Below are positions 56,104-64,000 of a DNA stretch of 64,000 nucleotides, one piece after another (within the stretch, counting starts at the first letter, position 1; each line of letters opens with the position of its first letter). The stretch lies in assembly GCF_000975135.1 (NCBI RefSeq), contig NZ_BBRF01000001.1, positions 808,380 to 872,379 of the forward strand, in the 5' to 3' direction. The position numbers and the translations under genes were made by a program. Source of the stretch: Demequina aurantiaca (GTDB taxonomy: Bacteria; Actinomycetota; Actinomycetes; Actinomycetales; Demequinaceae). Under the pieces are notes generated by a model. That model saw only the letters and a list, made by a program, of their open reading frames with translations. It ran no database searches and was not told where the DNA came from.

Positions 56104-56586
56104 ATGGCAGGCGACACGCAAATCACCGTAGTAGGTAACCTCACCGGCGACCCGGAGCTCCGCTTCATCTCGTCCGGCGCGGCAGTAGCTAACTTCACGG
56201 TGGCGTCCACGCCCCGCACGTTCGACCGTCAGTCGAACGAGTGGAAGGACGGCGAGACCCTGTTCATGCGTTGCTCCCTTTGGCGCGAGGCCGCGGAAAA
56301 CGTGGCTGAGTCGCTGACGAAGGGTATGCGGGTCATTGTGACCGGCCGCCTGGTTTCGCGTTCGTGGGAGACGAACGGTGAGAAGCGCACCGTGACCGAG
56401 ATGCAGGTCGACGAGGTTGGTCCCTCGTTGCGTTACGCCACCGCCAAGGTGACGCGTACGCAGCGCAGTGGCGGCCAAGGCGGCGGTGGCAACTTTGGTG
56501 GCGGCGGCGGTTCTTCCGCACCTGCCGGTGGATCGGCAAACGACCCGTGGGCCTCGGCCCCCGCGTCCGACGAGCCGCCGTTCTAA
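56104..56586 (+). CDS. ssb: Single-stranded DNA-binding protein
   Basis: 160 residues. OB fold: [59 protein letters not shown] Gly-rich linker ([14 protein letters not shown]) follows and the acidic tip SDEPPF binds partner proteins. Position between rpsF and rpsR is standard. Confidence 0.97.
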   Translation: MAGDTQITVVGNLTGDPELRFISSGAAVANFTVASTPRTFDRQSNEWKDGETLFMRCSLWREAAENVAESLTKGMRVIVTGRLVSRSWETNGEKRTVTEMQVDEVGPSLRYATAKVTRTQRSGGQGGGGNFGGGGGSSAPAGGSANDPWASAPASDEPPF

Positions 56587-56615
56587 ACACTTCTTTTATC
56601 TCTTAAGGACAACTC

Positions 56616-56852
56616 ATGGCTAAGCACGAAATTCGCAAGCCGCGCAAGAAGGTGAACCCGCTCAAGGCCGCCAAGGTCACGACGGTTGACTACAAGGACA
56701 CCGCGCTGCTTCGCAAGTTCATCTCCGACCGCGGGAAGATCCGTTCGCGTCGCGTGACGGGCATCAACACTCAGGAACAGCGTCAGGTTGCGCGCGCCAT
56801 CAAGGTGGCCCGTGAAATGGCACTCCTGCCCTACGCCGGCTCCGGCCGCTAG
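56616..56852 (+). CDS. rpsR: 30S ribosomal protein S18 (zinc-free type)
   Basis: 78 residues. [19 protein letters not shown] and [10 protein letters not shown] are S18 landmarks. The Cys motif of zinc-binding S18 is absent ([11 protein letters not shown] at the same place). Ribosome site TTAAGGAC upstream. Confidence 0.97.
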   Translation: MAKHEIRKPRKKVNPLKAAKVTTVDYKDTALLRKFISDRGKIRSRRVTGINTQEQRQVARAIKVAREMALLPYAGSGR

Positions 56853-56866
56853 AAAGGGAACCCCTC

Positions 56867-57310
56867 ATGGCTAAGGTTATTTTGACCCACGAAGTGGGCA
56901 ACCTCGGTGTCGCCGGTGACGTCGTTGACGTCAAGGACGGCTACGCGAACAACTACCTGGTTCCCCGCTCGCTCGCCACTCGTTGGTCAGCTGGCGCGGA
57001 GAAGCAGATCGCCGCACTGCGCAAGTCGCAGAACGAGAAGAAGATTGCCAGCGTTGAAGAGGCTCAGGCCGCACGCGACTCTCTTCAGGCCAACCCGGTC
57101 ACCGTGTCAGCGAAGGCCGGCCCGTCCGGTCGCCTGTTCGGTGCCATCACCACGGCTGAGATCGCGGGCGCCATTGGCGACCGTGCCAAGGTCGACAAGC
57201 GTCGCATCCAGATCGCTCAGCCGATCAAGTCGACGGGTGAGTACTCGGTGAAGGTGTCACTGCACGATGGCGTCTCCGCCACCGTGACCGTGAACGTGGT
57301 CGCTGGTTAA
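56867..57310 (+). CDS. rplI: 50S ribosomal protein L9
   Basis: 147 residues. MAKVILTHEVGNLGVAGDVV and DVKDGYANNYLVPRSLAT are the N-domain signature, the long connecting helix follows (about 40-75), then the C-domain SGRLFGAITTAEIA. Last gene of the operon. Confidence 0.97.
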   Translation: MAKVILTHEVGNLGVAGDVVDVKDGYANNYLVPRSLATRWSAGAEKQIAALRKSQNEKKIASVEEAQAARDSLQANPVTVSAKAGPSGRLFGAITTAEIAGAIGDRAKVDKRRIQIAQPIKSTGEYSVKVSLHDGVSATVTVNVVAG

Positions 57311-57343
57311 CGCACTTCTGGCGGGCTAAAGCCCGTTGGTCTC

Positions 57344-57376
57344 AAGGCCCGGCATCCCAGGGGTGCCGGGCCTTTT
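57344..57376 (+). terminator. rplI operon terminator
   Basis: AAGGCCCGGCATCCC (57344-57358) with GGGTGCCGGGCCTT (57361-57374), one bulged T, then TT: strong stem 33 bp after the rplI stop. Confidence 0.88.
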
Positions 57377-57822
57377 GCGTGCCTGATGCTCAGACCCCAG
57401 ACACGCTGCTTTATGGTGGCGTGAGCTAGTGACGGTGAGCCGATGCGGTGCTTGTGGAGAGTCCGTTTCGCACGAGGTCCGACACGCCCATGCGCGACAC
57501 GCCCGGAACTTTATACCCGAGGTTTATCCCCAGTGGTGAGGGGCATAAAACCCCAGGTAGATCGGGTTCGTGTGGAAGTGATTTCGGGTAATACACATAT
57601 GTGTCCACAGGGCCCAACGGGAGTTGTTCACAATTCATCCACGGAGAATCGCGTCCTATCCACGGGTCCCAGGCTCCACCGTTTTGCGTAGCCTCGGGCG
57701 AGCCATAGGGTGGCGTGTCAGTCCCATTCGAGACACTTAAAAAGTGGCTGGTGGCACGCCCCCACGGCGGGGCCCGTGCTGAGTAGCGAAGGTCGACGCT
57801 GGAAGAGAGGAACAGAGCACCG
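57377..57822. promoter_or_regulatory. DnaA-box-like cluster upstream of dnaB
   Basis: The 512-bp rplI-dnaB gap has no gene I can support. After the terminator it holds sequences one base from the DnaA box: TTATCCCCA (57524-57532), GTGTCCACA (57601-57609) and TTGTTCACA (57624-57632). Two weaker ones are TCATCCACG (57635) and CTATCCACG (57657). The local A/T content is higher than in the genes. Confidence 0.5.
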
Positions 57823-59190
57823 ATGTCTATTGACGAGATGGCTCCTCCCTACGGCAATGACGCCGCATCGTTCGATCGACTCCCGCCCCAGAACCTCGAA
57901 GCCGAGCAGAGTGTCCTCGGAGCGATGATGCTGTCGAAGGACGCAATGGCCGACGTCATCGAGACGATTCGTGCCGATGATTTCTACAAGCCGGCGCACG
58001 AGACCATTTTTGATGTCACGGTCAAGCTCTACAACTCCGGCAACCCGGTGGACGCGCTGACGGTGAGCGCCGAACTCCAGCGCGATGGATCGATTAGCCG
58101 CATCGGCGGCGCCGAGTACCTGCACACGTTGATCTCCATGGTTCCGTCCGCGGCATCCGCCGGCTACTACGCGCGCCTCGTGCGCGAGCAGTCCATCCTG
58201 CGGAAGTTGGTTGAGGCCGGTACGCGCATCGCGGGCATGGGCTACGAGGCCGACGGCTCGCAGGTGGACGACATCGTGGACAGCGCGCAGTCGGAGATCT
58301 TCGCGGTCACCGAGCGACGCAACTCCGAGGACTACCTCCCCATTGGCGAGGTGATGGAGCGCACCATCGATGAGATCGAAGCCTCATCGATCAGGGACGG
58401 CTCGATGCGCGGCATCCCCACCGGTTTCCGTGAGCTCGACGAGCTCACCGGTGGACTGCAGAAGGGGCAGATGGTGGTTATTGCCGCGCGACCCGCCATC
58501 GGCAAGTCCACGCTTGGCCTCGACATTTGCCGGGCGGCGGCCATCGGTGCCGGCAAGGCCTCCGTCATTTTCTCGCTGGAAATGAGCCGCGAGGAAATCA
58601 CCAAGCGAATGCTGTCCGCGGAGTCGAGCGTCAAGCTCACCAAGCTCACCAAGGGCCCCATGGGTCCAAACGATTGGGAGCGGCTCGCGCAGACTGCGGC
58701 GTCGATCTCTAAGGCTCCGCTCTTCATTGACGACAGCCCCAACATGTCGCTCATGGAGATCCGCGCCAAGTGCCGCCGACTCAAGCAGCAGCACGATCTA
58801 CAACTCGTGGTGATCGACTACCTCCAGCTGATGAGCTCCGGCCGCAAGGTGGAGTCGCGGCAGCAGGAAGTCTCCGAGTTCTCGCGTGCACTCAAGCTGC
58901 TCGCCAAGGAGATCGAGGTGCCGGTCATCGCCATCTCGCAGCTGAACCGTGGGGCTGAGCAGCGCGGCGACAAGAAGCCGATGCTCTCGGACATGCGTGA
59001 ATCGGGCTCGATCGAGCAGGACGCCGACATTGTGATCCTGCTCCACCGCGAAGACGCGTACGACCGGGACAACCGCCCTGGTGAGGCGGACTTCATCATC
59101 GCGAAGCACCGCGCCGGGCCCACCGACACCATCGCCGTCGCCTTCCGTAAGGACTTCGCGCACTTCGCGGACATGGCGCCCGACATGTAG
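57823..59190 (+). CDS. dnaB: Replicative DNA helicase DnaB
   Basis: 455 residues. N-terminal primase-interacting domain (PPQNLEAEQSVLGAMMLSKDAM). RecA-like domain with Walker A AARPAIGKSTLGLD (about 222), FSLEMSREEITKRML, VVIDYLQLMS (Walker B), and the arginine finger region near AISQLNRGAEQR. No intein, unlike several mycobacterial homologues. ATG 57823 after AGAGAGGAA. Confidence 0.97.
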   Translation: MSIDEMAPPYGNDAASFDRLPPQNLEAEQSVLGAMMLSKDAMADVIETIRADDFYKPAHETIFDVTVKLYNSGNPVDALTVSAELQRDGSISRIGGAEYLHTLISMVPSAASAGYYARLVREQSILRKLVEAGTRIAGMGYEADGSQVDDIVDSAQSEIFAVTERRNSEDYLPIGEVMERTIDEIEASSIRDGSMRGIPTGFRELDELTGGLQKGQMVVIAARPAIGKSTLGLDICRAAAIGAGKASVIFSLEMSREEITKRMLSAESSVKLTKLTKGPMGPNDWERLAQTAASISKAPLFIDDSPNMSLMEIRAKCRRLKQQHDLQLVVIDYLQLMSSGRKVESRQQEVSEFSRALKLLAKEIEVPVIAISQLNRGAEQRGDKKPMLSDMRESGSIEQDADIVILLHREDAYDRDNRPGEADFIIAKHRAGPTDTIAVAFRKDFAHFADMAPDM

Positions 59191-59257
59191 CGTGGAGCAT
59201 TCACGAACGCGCGCGCCGCGCGATCGCACATGCCTCACCGTCCGGAAGGACCTCGTC

Positions 59258-59836
59258 ATGACTCTTCAGGTTCGGGCCTTTATTGGAGCGACCACCGCTG
59301 GACTCGCGCTGCTCCTCGCAGGGTGCGCGGGAGACGCTGACCCCGCATCGGGCGGCGCGACTGCCCCGGCCGGCGAGGCAGACAGTGCTAGCCCGGACGC
59401 GGACGAGTCCACTTCCCAGGCAGCGAGCCCGTTCGATTTCACCGCCATGACCGTGATGTCGGGCGAGGACTTCGACGCGACCTCGTTGGCTGGCCAGGAC
59501 GTTGTGCTGTGGTTCTGGGCACCGTGGTGCCCGACGTGTGCAGCAGAGGCACCGATCATCGCGGAGGCGATCGACGGACTGCCCGAGGGCGTCACCATGA
59601 TGGGCGTGGCGGGACGGTCGGACGACCCGGCGGCCATGCAGGAGTTTGTGACCGACTATGGCGTGGGTGGCATTGAGCATCTCGCGGACACCGACGGCAG
59701 CATCTGGGCGAACTTCTCCGTGGTTTCACAGCCGGCGTTCATCTTCGTCAATGACGATGGCACCATGCAGGGGTCCGGTGGCGGACTGACCGCGGACGAC
59801 ATCGACTACTACGCCAACGAGTTGCTCAACAACTAG
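59258..59836 (+). CDS. Thioredoxin-like lipoprotein 1 (MPT53/DsbF-type)
   Basis: 192 residues from ATG 59258 (GGAAGGA upstream). Lipobox LLLAGC with Cys23; acidic Ser/Ala linker (24-55); thioredoxin fold with FWAPWCPTC (Cys91, Cys94) and cis-Pro in VVSQPAFIFVNDDG. WCPTC is the active site of mycobacterial MPT53/DsbF, extracytoplasmic disulfide enzymes. 36-68 bp gaps to neighbours suggest it is its own unit or runs with the next gene. Confidence 0.92.
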   Translation: MTLQVRAFIGATTAGLALLLAGCAGDADPASGGATAPAGEADSASPDADESTSQAASPFDFTAMTVMSGEDFDATSLAGQDVVLWFWAPWCPTCAAEAPIIAEAIDGLPEGVTMMGVAGRSDDPAAMQEFVTDYGVGGIEHLADTDGSIWANFSVVSQPAFIFVNDDGTMQGSGGGLTADDIDYYANELLNN

Positions 59837-59981
59837 CCTGCGGCCGCGAGTCAAACCCATCCTTTTCGCGGAGGGCTCCGAATAGTGGGCAATCGCGGTG
59901 GAGCGAGAGTGTGCCCATCAAGGGCAGCTATGGAATCAAAGCATTCCGCCGTTCGTTCCGCCACCGGAAAGGAACACCCTC

Positions 59982-60662
59982 ATGAACCTACGTACCTCGC
60001 TTCACACCATTAGCCTCGTGGCGGTGGCCGGATTCACGCTGGCCGCCTGCTCGAGCGGCGCCGACGCGCCAGCCGAATCCCCAAGCGCCGCCGCTGCCAC
60101 GGCATCGGCGGATGCCATGGAGCCCACGCCCAGCCACGACGCCATGGAAGACGACGCCATGACGGACGATGCCATGGCTGAGGACGCCATGTCCGATGAC
60201 GAGGCGATGGCCAAGGAAGAATCCGAAGAGCCCGCAGCAAACATCGACGTCCCCAAGCAGTTGGAGTTCACCACGACCACGCTGGCGGACGGCGCGGAGT
60301 TCGACGGTGTCTCGCTTGCCGGCAAGGACACCCTGCTGTGGTTCTGGGCACCGTGGTGCCCCACCTGCCAGGCCGAGGCGAGCGAGATCGCGGCCGCCGC
60401 TGCCAACCTTCCCGAGGGCGTAAGCATCGTCGGTGTTCCGGGACGCTCAGACGTTGGCGCGATGAAGGAGTTCACCGCGAAGTACGGCCTCGAGGACTTT
60501 GACCACCTCGTGGACGAGGACGGATCACTGTGGTCGGGATTCAACGTGGCCTACCAGCCAGCGTTTGCCTTCATCAACGACGACGGCACGGTCGAGACCC
60601 TGCCTGGCTCGCTCAGCGCACAGGGCGTCATCGACGCCGCGAACGAGCTGGCCGCAAGCTAG
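59982..60662 (+). CDS. Thioredoxin-like lipoprotein 2 with Asp/Met repeats
   Basis: 226 residues from ATG 59982 (GGAAAGGA upstream). Lipobox TLAAC with Cys23. Residues 53-76 are built of DAM-type repeats (DAMEDDAMTDDAMAEDAMSD), an acidic Met-rich segment absent from lipoprotein 1. The thioredoxin domain has the same FWAPWCPTC (Cys126, Cys129) and YQPAFAFINDDG. Clearly a paralogue of the preceding gene. The Met/Asp stretch could bind metal (inference). Confidence 0.92.
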   Translation: MNLRTSLHTISLVAVAGFTLAACSSGADAPAESPSAAAATASADAMEPTPSHDAMEDDAMTDDAMAEDAMSDDEAMAKEESEEPAANIDVPKQLEFTTTTLADGAEFDGVSLAGKDTLLWFWAPWCPTCQAEASEIAAAAANLPEGVSIVGVPGRSDVGAMKEFTAKYGLEDFDHLVDEDGSLWSGFNVAYQPAFAFINDDGTVETLPGSLSAQGVIDAANELAAS

Positions 60663-60677
60663 CTCGATACCGCTGAA

Positions 60678-60713
60678 CTCAGCCGCAAGCACCGCGAGGT
60701 GCTTGCGGCTGAG
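60678..60713. terminator. Bidirectional terminator
   Basis: CTCAGCCGCAAGCACC (60678-60693) and GGTGCTTGCGGCTGAG (60698-60713) form a perfect 16-bp stem with loop GCGA, between the convergent lipoprotein 2 and CcdA-like genes. Confidence 0.9.
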
Positions 60714-60755
60714 TGCTTTCTGGCGCCTCGAATGCTCGGGGCCTACGTCCGCGGA

Positions 60756-61784
60756 CTACTTCTTGATGGATCCGCGGATGGCGTCAAGAGTGGAGGCATC
60801 CGCGATGCGTGGGCCGGACTTCTTGGCTGAGGGTGTGGGCTCCGTCGTGCCGTGGAGTGCCACCGAGTCCCCGCCCCCTGCCTCGGGTGACATCGAAGCG
60901 GGGGCTGCCGCGGCATTGGCGCCCTTCTTGGTCTTGCCTGCGACGAAGACCCACAGCACAACCAGCGTGGTCACGACGACCAGGCCGATCAGCACCGGCG
61001 TCCCCCACGACTGAATGGCGGACGTCACCGAGCCCTGCCATTTCGCGGTGGTGGTGAGCACCGGGTCGAGCGTATGGATGCCGAACTTGGGCAGGATCTC
61101 CGAGAGGCCGAACAGCAGCACGTAAATGCCGGCGAGAATCATGAGCACTCCGCCGGCCCGCATGATGGCCGGCGTCTTGGAGCGCAACGCGCTGGCCACA
61201 CCCGAGCCAGCCAGCGCGGCGATGAGTGAGACGATCAGGATTGACGTCCCCATGCCGAGACCATAGATGATGAACGGTGCCACGGCGCCGAGCGGGTTGG
61301 TCGCGGCCAGGGCTTGCGTGACGATCGCGAGAAAGAGCCCGATGGTGCAGCTGAGGGATGCGACAGCGAACGATGCGCCATAGGCGGTCTGCGACCAAAA
61401 GGACTTGCCCGGGGCATTGGAATTCAGGCGCAGTCCCGGTCCCTTGAGTTCGCCGCCCTTCGCAAGCACGATTCCGAGCCAGATGAGGATGACGCCCATC
61501 GCGGCGGTGACGTAGGACAGGTACGGCAGGATCGACCCCTGCAGGCCCGCGTTCACACCGCCAAACAGCAGTCCGAACGCGGTGAAGACCGCCATGAAAC
61601 CCAGCGTCATGGCCAGTCCAAATAGCAGCGCACGCCGCACCGCCATCGGCCGGGTGACGCCTTCCTCGGCGCTACCGGTCACCAGTACGGTGATGTAGGC
61701 GGGCAAGAGGGCGAAACCGCACGGGTTGAAGGCGGCCACCACCCCTAGGAGCAGCGCGTACGCCGCGGCGGTTCCGTCGAGCAT
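60756..61784 (-). CDS. CcdA-like membrane electron-transfer protein
   Basis: 342 residues with six or seven helices. Redox Cys residues are in AAFNPCGFALLPAYI (Cys22) and VASLSCTIGLFLAI (about 143), as in CcdA/DsbD. An extra helix (about 270-290) leads to a cytoplasmic Ala/Gly/Lys tail of 50 residues. It carries electrons from cytoplasmic thioredoxin across the membrane to outside thioredoxin-like proteins, most likely the two adjacent lipoproteins. In mycobacteria a CcdA-like gene likewise adjoins mpt53. Confidence 0.92.
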   Translation of the reverse strand: MLDGTAAAYALLLGVVAAFNPCGFALLPAYITVLVTGSAEEGVTRPMAVRRALLFGLAMTLGFMAVFTAFGLLFGGVNAGLQGSILPYLSYVTAAMGVILIWLGIVLAKGGELKGPGLRLNSNAPGKSFWSQTAYGASFAVASLSCTIGLFLAIVTQALAATNPLGAVAPFIIYGLGMGTSILIVSLIAALAGSGVASALRSKTPAIMRAGGVLMILAGIYVLLFGLSEILPKFGIHTLDPVLTTTAKWQGSVTSAIQSWGTPVLIGLVVVTTLVVLWVFVAGKTKKGANAAAAPASMSPEAGGGDSVALHGTTEPTPSAKKSGPRIADASTLDAIRGSIKK

Positions 61785-62009
61785 GGTTGTCCCCTTGTCG
61801 AAGTCTTAATGGGCGTGCCTCAGGGTGAGACCCCAATGCTATTCGGAGTGGTGGCGTGCCGCGATGGGTTTGGGTCAGGACGGTCAGATGGTTGGCGCTC
61901 ACTCAACGTCGATCGCCTCCGACTTGTCGAACCACCGAGGACGTGAGACGCTTCGAAACGAGATATTGGACGCCAGAGTGACCCCTTCCAGTGCAACGAG
62001 GAGCACAGC

Positions 62010-62348
62010 ATGAGCACGCATGACTCGCAAACTCAGAGTGATGACACCAACGCACCGAAGGACGCTCTTTCGAGCCCCTTTAATGATTCCTGCGGGGAAT
62101 GCGGATCGGACGTCCGTTGGTTCACCCTGGCTGAGTTCTCGGAGCACATCAAAGATGATCCAGAGCGCCGTGCAAACACCAAGGCATTGATCGAACAGAC
62201 GACTCGCGAGTTCGGCCCGGCATTGGATCTGCGCTTCAAGGAGTGTGAGTCATGCGGCGATGCCACGGCGGTGTCCTCCATGCGGCTCGACCCAGAAACT
62301 GGCCGAGTGGTGCGTCGGAACTCCGAGTTTGGCTCCACGAGGGACTGA
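62010..62348 (+). CDS. Small hypothetical protein with two CxxC motifs
   Basis: 112 residues, ATG 62010 with GAGGAG upstream. After an acidic 25-residue start, CGECG (about 28-32) and CESCG (about 77-81) could hold a zinc ion or redox pair. Between them lies a helical segment, LAEFSEHIKDDPERRANTKA. No membrane segment. I do not recognise a family. Divergent from the CcdA-like gene, so it is separate from that unit. Confidence 0.7.
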   Translation: MSTHDSQTQSDDTNAPKDALSSPFNDSCGECGSDVRWFTLAEFSEHIKDDPERRANTKALIEQTTREFGPALDLRFKECESCGDATAVSSMRLDPETGRVVRRNSEFGSTRD

Positions 62349-62379
62349 AGTACTGCCCGTAACTATTACGTGCTGAGAG

Positions 62380-64000
62380 CTACAGCTCGCCCTTCTTCTC
62401 CATCCACTTCATTGCGAAGAAGCCGAGCGGGATGCGGGCCCAGTACGTGAGCAGTCGGAAGATCAGCGCAACAGACAGGGCTGTGGCGGCATCGAGTCCG
62501 GCAGTGGTGAGTCCTGCGGCGAGCGCCGCGTCGATGGTGCCGATACCGCCGGGCGTGGGGATCAACGCTCCGGCGGCATTTCCGAGCAGGTAGACCACCG
62601 CAACGTCGACGATGGCGAGATGTTGGCCGAAGGCCAGAAGCGTCGCCTGGAAGGCCGCCACGTAGGCGACCGTCATCAGTAGGTTCCCGCCAAGGCCGAG
62701 CACCAGCCGCCATGGCTGGCCCAGGACCTGGACGAGACGCGGCCATGTCTGACGCACCATCGGCATGATCTTCTTCGCGACCCACGAACGCACCTTGGGG
62801 ACGAGGAGCGCCAGGGCAACGACCGCGACCACGGCGCCAATTCCCACGAGGACCGAGGTGCTGGGAAGTGCGGTGAGCGTTCCCTGCGAGCCGGAGGCGA
62901 GGGTCAGGATGATCAGACCAAGAACAGTCACGACGACGGCGGACACCTGAACGAGGGCCACCGTCGCCACGGCGAGGGGGGTCGGCACCTTGCGCTTGGT
63001 CAGCAGCCGTAGGTTGAGGGCGGCCGGGCCAACCCCTGCGGGGGCAACCAATGCGACATAGGCGGCAGCCACCTGCGCGAGTAGCACTCGCGTCCAGGGA
63101 AGCTTGATGGGAGAGAAGGCGGCCATCGCGAGCGCGGCGCCCACGAAGGTGAGCAAGGCCATCATGAAGGCGGCGGCGAGCCAGGCAAAGTTCGCGCCAC
63201 GCAACGCGTCGAGGATCGACTCGGTGTTGAAGGAACCGAGCACGAGGTAGATCGCGACCACGGCGGCGCTGATCATCACCACTTGCCGAACGCCAAAGCG
63301 GGCGATGTTCTCCTGCTCGACGTCGGCATCGGGGAGGCGATCCACGATTGCCTCGCGTACGGATTGCAGCACCTTGACGCCGTGTTGCTGCTTGATCTCG
63401 TGACGTGTAGTGCTCGGAAGCGCGATGGACTGCAACAGGGGGCCGGACTGCTCGAGCTCCTCGGTGGACAGGTTGCGGAAGGCGGCGTCGACGGCGCGCT
63501 CGGCGCCGACCTTCACCGCGGTCATGGCGAGAATCTGCGCGCGGTCGATGCGCCACGCGAGGGTGGACGAGGCGACCTCGCCAAGCTCCCAGCTCGTGAG
63601 CCACACGATCGGGTCGCCCGTGGCATCGTCCGTGCCCACCAGCATCGTGTCGGAACTCAGCGAACGGTGCGAGATGCCCGCGTGATGCGCGATCTCGACT
63701 TCCTTCCACATCGTGTCAAGTAATTCGTCGCTGATGTCCTCGGTGGGGAGGTCAGCGAGCGGTTGCACGCCGAGCGGGCGTTGATAGATCAGCAGCATGG
63801 TGTCGCGGACGTGGCTCATGCCCAGCACGCGGGCGGTGCGCACCCCAGCGGTCCGTGCGGCGTGCGAGACGAGAGCGGTGGCCTCTGCGGTGTGGCGCAG
63901 TCCCACGTCGGCGCGCGCGTTGATGCCGCGCAGGCGAATGGACTTCCACCATTTGGCAAAGAACCCCGCAGCCTGGCGGTCCCCATCGAGGGCGATGACC
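62380..64000 (-). CDS. Flippase-like membrane protein with N-terminal kinase-like domain (partial, runs off right edge)
   Basis: The frame is open from the stop at 62380 to the window end; although a GTG occurs at 63906, coding text continues upstream of it (ALDGDRQAAGFFAKWWKSIR), so the true start is outside. Visible N-terminal part (about 175 residues) resembles a degenerate kinase/phosphotransferase fold: GISHRSLSSDTMLVG echoes a HRD loop. The C-terminal about 330 residues have eight or more helices matching the LPG-synthase transmembrane/flippase-like family (VAPAGVGPAALNLRLLTKR; NAAGALIPTPGGIGTIDAALAAG, read in parts). Probably moves or modifies a lipid; substrate unknown. Confidence 0.82.
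   Translation of the reverse strand, partial: VIALDGDRQAAGFFAKWWKSIRLRGINARADVGLRHTAEATALVSHAARTAGVRTARVLGMSHVRDTMLLIYQRPLGVQPLADLPTEDISDELLDTMWKEVEIAHHAGISHRSLSSDTMLVGTDDATGDPIVWLTSWELGEVASSTLAWRIDRAQILAMTAVKVGAERAVDAAFRNLSTEELEQSGPLLQSIALPSTTRHEIKQQHGVKVLQSVREAIVDRLPDADVEQENIARFGVRQVVMISAAVVAIYLVLGSFNTESILDALRGANFAWLAAAFMMALLTFVGAALAMAAFSPIKLPWTRVLLAQVAAAYVALVAPAGVGPAALNLRLLTKRKVPTPLAVATVALVQVSAVVVTVLGLIILTLASGSQGTLTALPSTSVLVGIGAVVAVVALALLVPKVRSWVAKKIMPMVRQTWPRLVQVLGQPWRLVLGLGGNLLMTVAYVAAFQATLLAFGQHLAIVDVAVVYLLGNAAGALIPTPGGIGTIDAALAAGLTTAGLDAATALSVALIFRLLTYWARIPLGFFAMKWMEKKGEL

Noticed and set aside
57823..59190. Intein in dnaB (and gyrA/gyrB)
   Set aside because: Lengths of 455, 899 and 663 residues and unbroken motifs leave no room for an intein.
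62366..63709. 447-codon minus-strand frame over the flippase-like gene
   Set aside because: Out of frame with the clear multi-helix protein; Arg/Pro/Gly-rich shadow.

Overview
This window is the replication-origin region of a high-GC actinobacterium, most likely of the order Micrococcales. The evidence is the classic block gyrA-gyrB-DUF721-recF-dnaN / dnaA / rpmH-rnpA-yidD-yidC-khpB-rsmG-parA-parB, the actinobacterial cell-envelope cluster beside it (pseudokinase, murJ, DUF6049, NUDIX, cca), a PadR-ino1-class A PBP neighbourhood, a DLW-39 micro-gene beside tRNA-Ile and tRNA-Ala, and the rpsF-ssb-rpsR-rplI-dnaB block. The genus cannot be fixed from the sequence alone. No IS element, prophage, CRISPR array or rRNA gene was seen.

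Layout. 1-2793: the 5' part of a very large secreted lamin-tail/metallophosphoesterase protein, running off the left edge, with a PHO-box-like triple repeat upstream. 3012-4757: a PH-domain membrane protein, tRNA-Ala, DLW-39, tRNA-Ile and DUF3566. 4943-14753: seven accessory genes (DUF2156 aminoacyl-phospholipid synthase-like protein, SulP transporter, furA-katA, glycerophosphodiesterase, alpha/beta hydrolase, MFS permease) lying between gyrA and the DUF3566/tRNA genes that usually follow gyrA directly. 14891-22599: gyrA, gyrB, dciA-like, recF, dnaN. 22600-23060: probable oriC, followed by a TPR-like gene facing dnaA. 25176-32041: rpmH through parB, with four parS sites and a 1.39-kb non-coding region that carries an array of about fourteen 16-bp repeats. 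32119-41668: ddl-like ligase, aminotransferase, a trxB-trxA fusion, and the pseudokinase/murJ/DUF6049/NUDIX cluster. 41756-47650: cca, an MFS protein, and four DUF805 paralogues interrupted by an NAD(P)-binding gene. 47734-55534: ino1, padR, a class A penicillin-binding protein, a FemAB-type transferase, a DegT-type aminotransferase and an ATP-grasp ligase, which may together build the peptidoglycan cross-bridge. 55653-59190: rpsF leader and operon, a DnaA-box-rich gap, dnaB. 59258-64000: two thioredoxin-like lipoproteins, a CcdA-like partner, a small CxxC protein, and a flippase-like membrane protein running off the right edge.

How the parts fit. The core encodes initiation, elongation and topology of replication, origin segregation (ParABS), membrane-protein insertion and the start of ribosome assembly. 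The flanks are rich in envelope functions: lipid-linked precursor flipping, PG polymerisation and bridge synthesis, inositol-phosphate synthesis, phospholipid turnover and extracytoplasmic disulfide chemistry. The most unusual features are the 16-bp repeat array beside parS/parA, the trxB-trxA fusion, the candidate cross-bridge locus, the DUF805 array, and a 9-mer (GGCCGATGC) that occurs far more often than base composition predicts.
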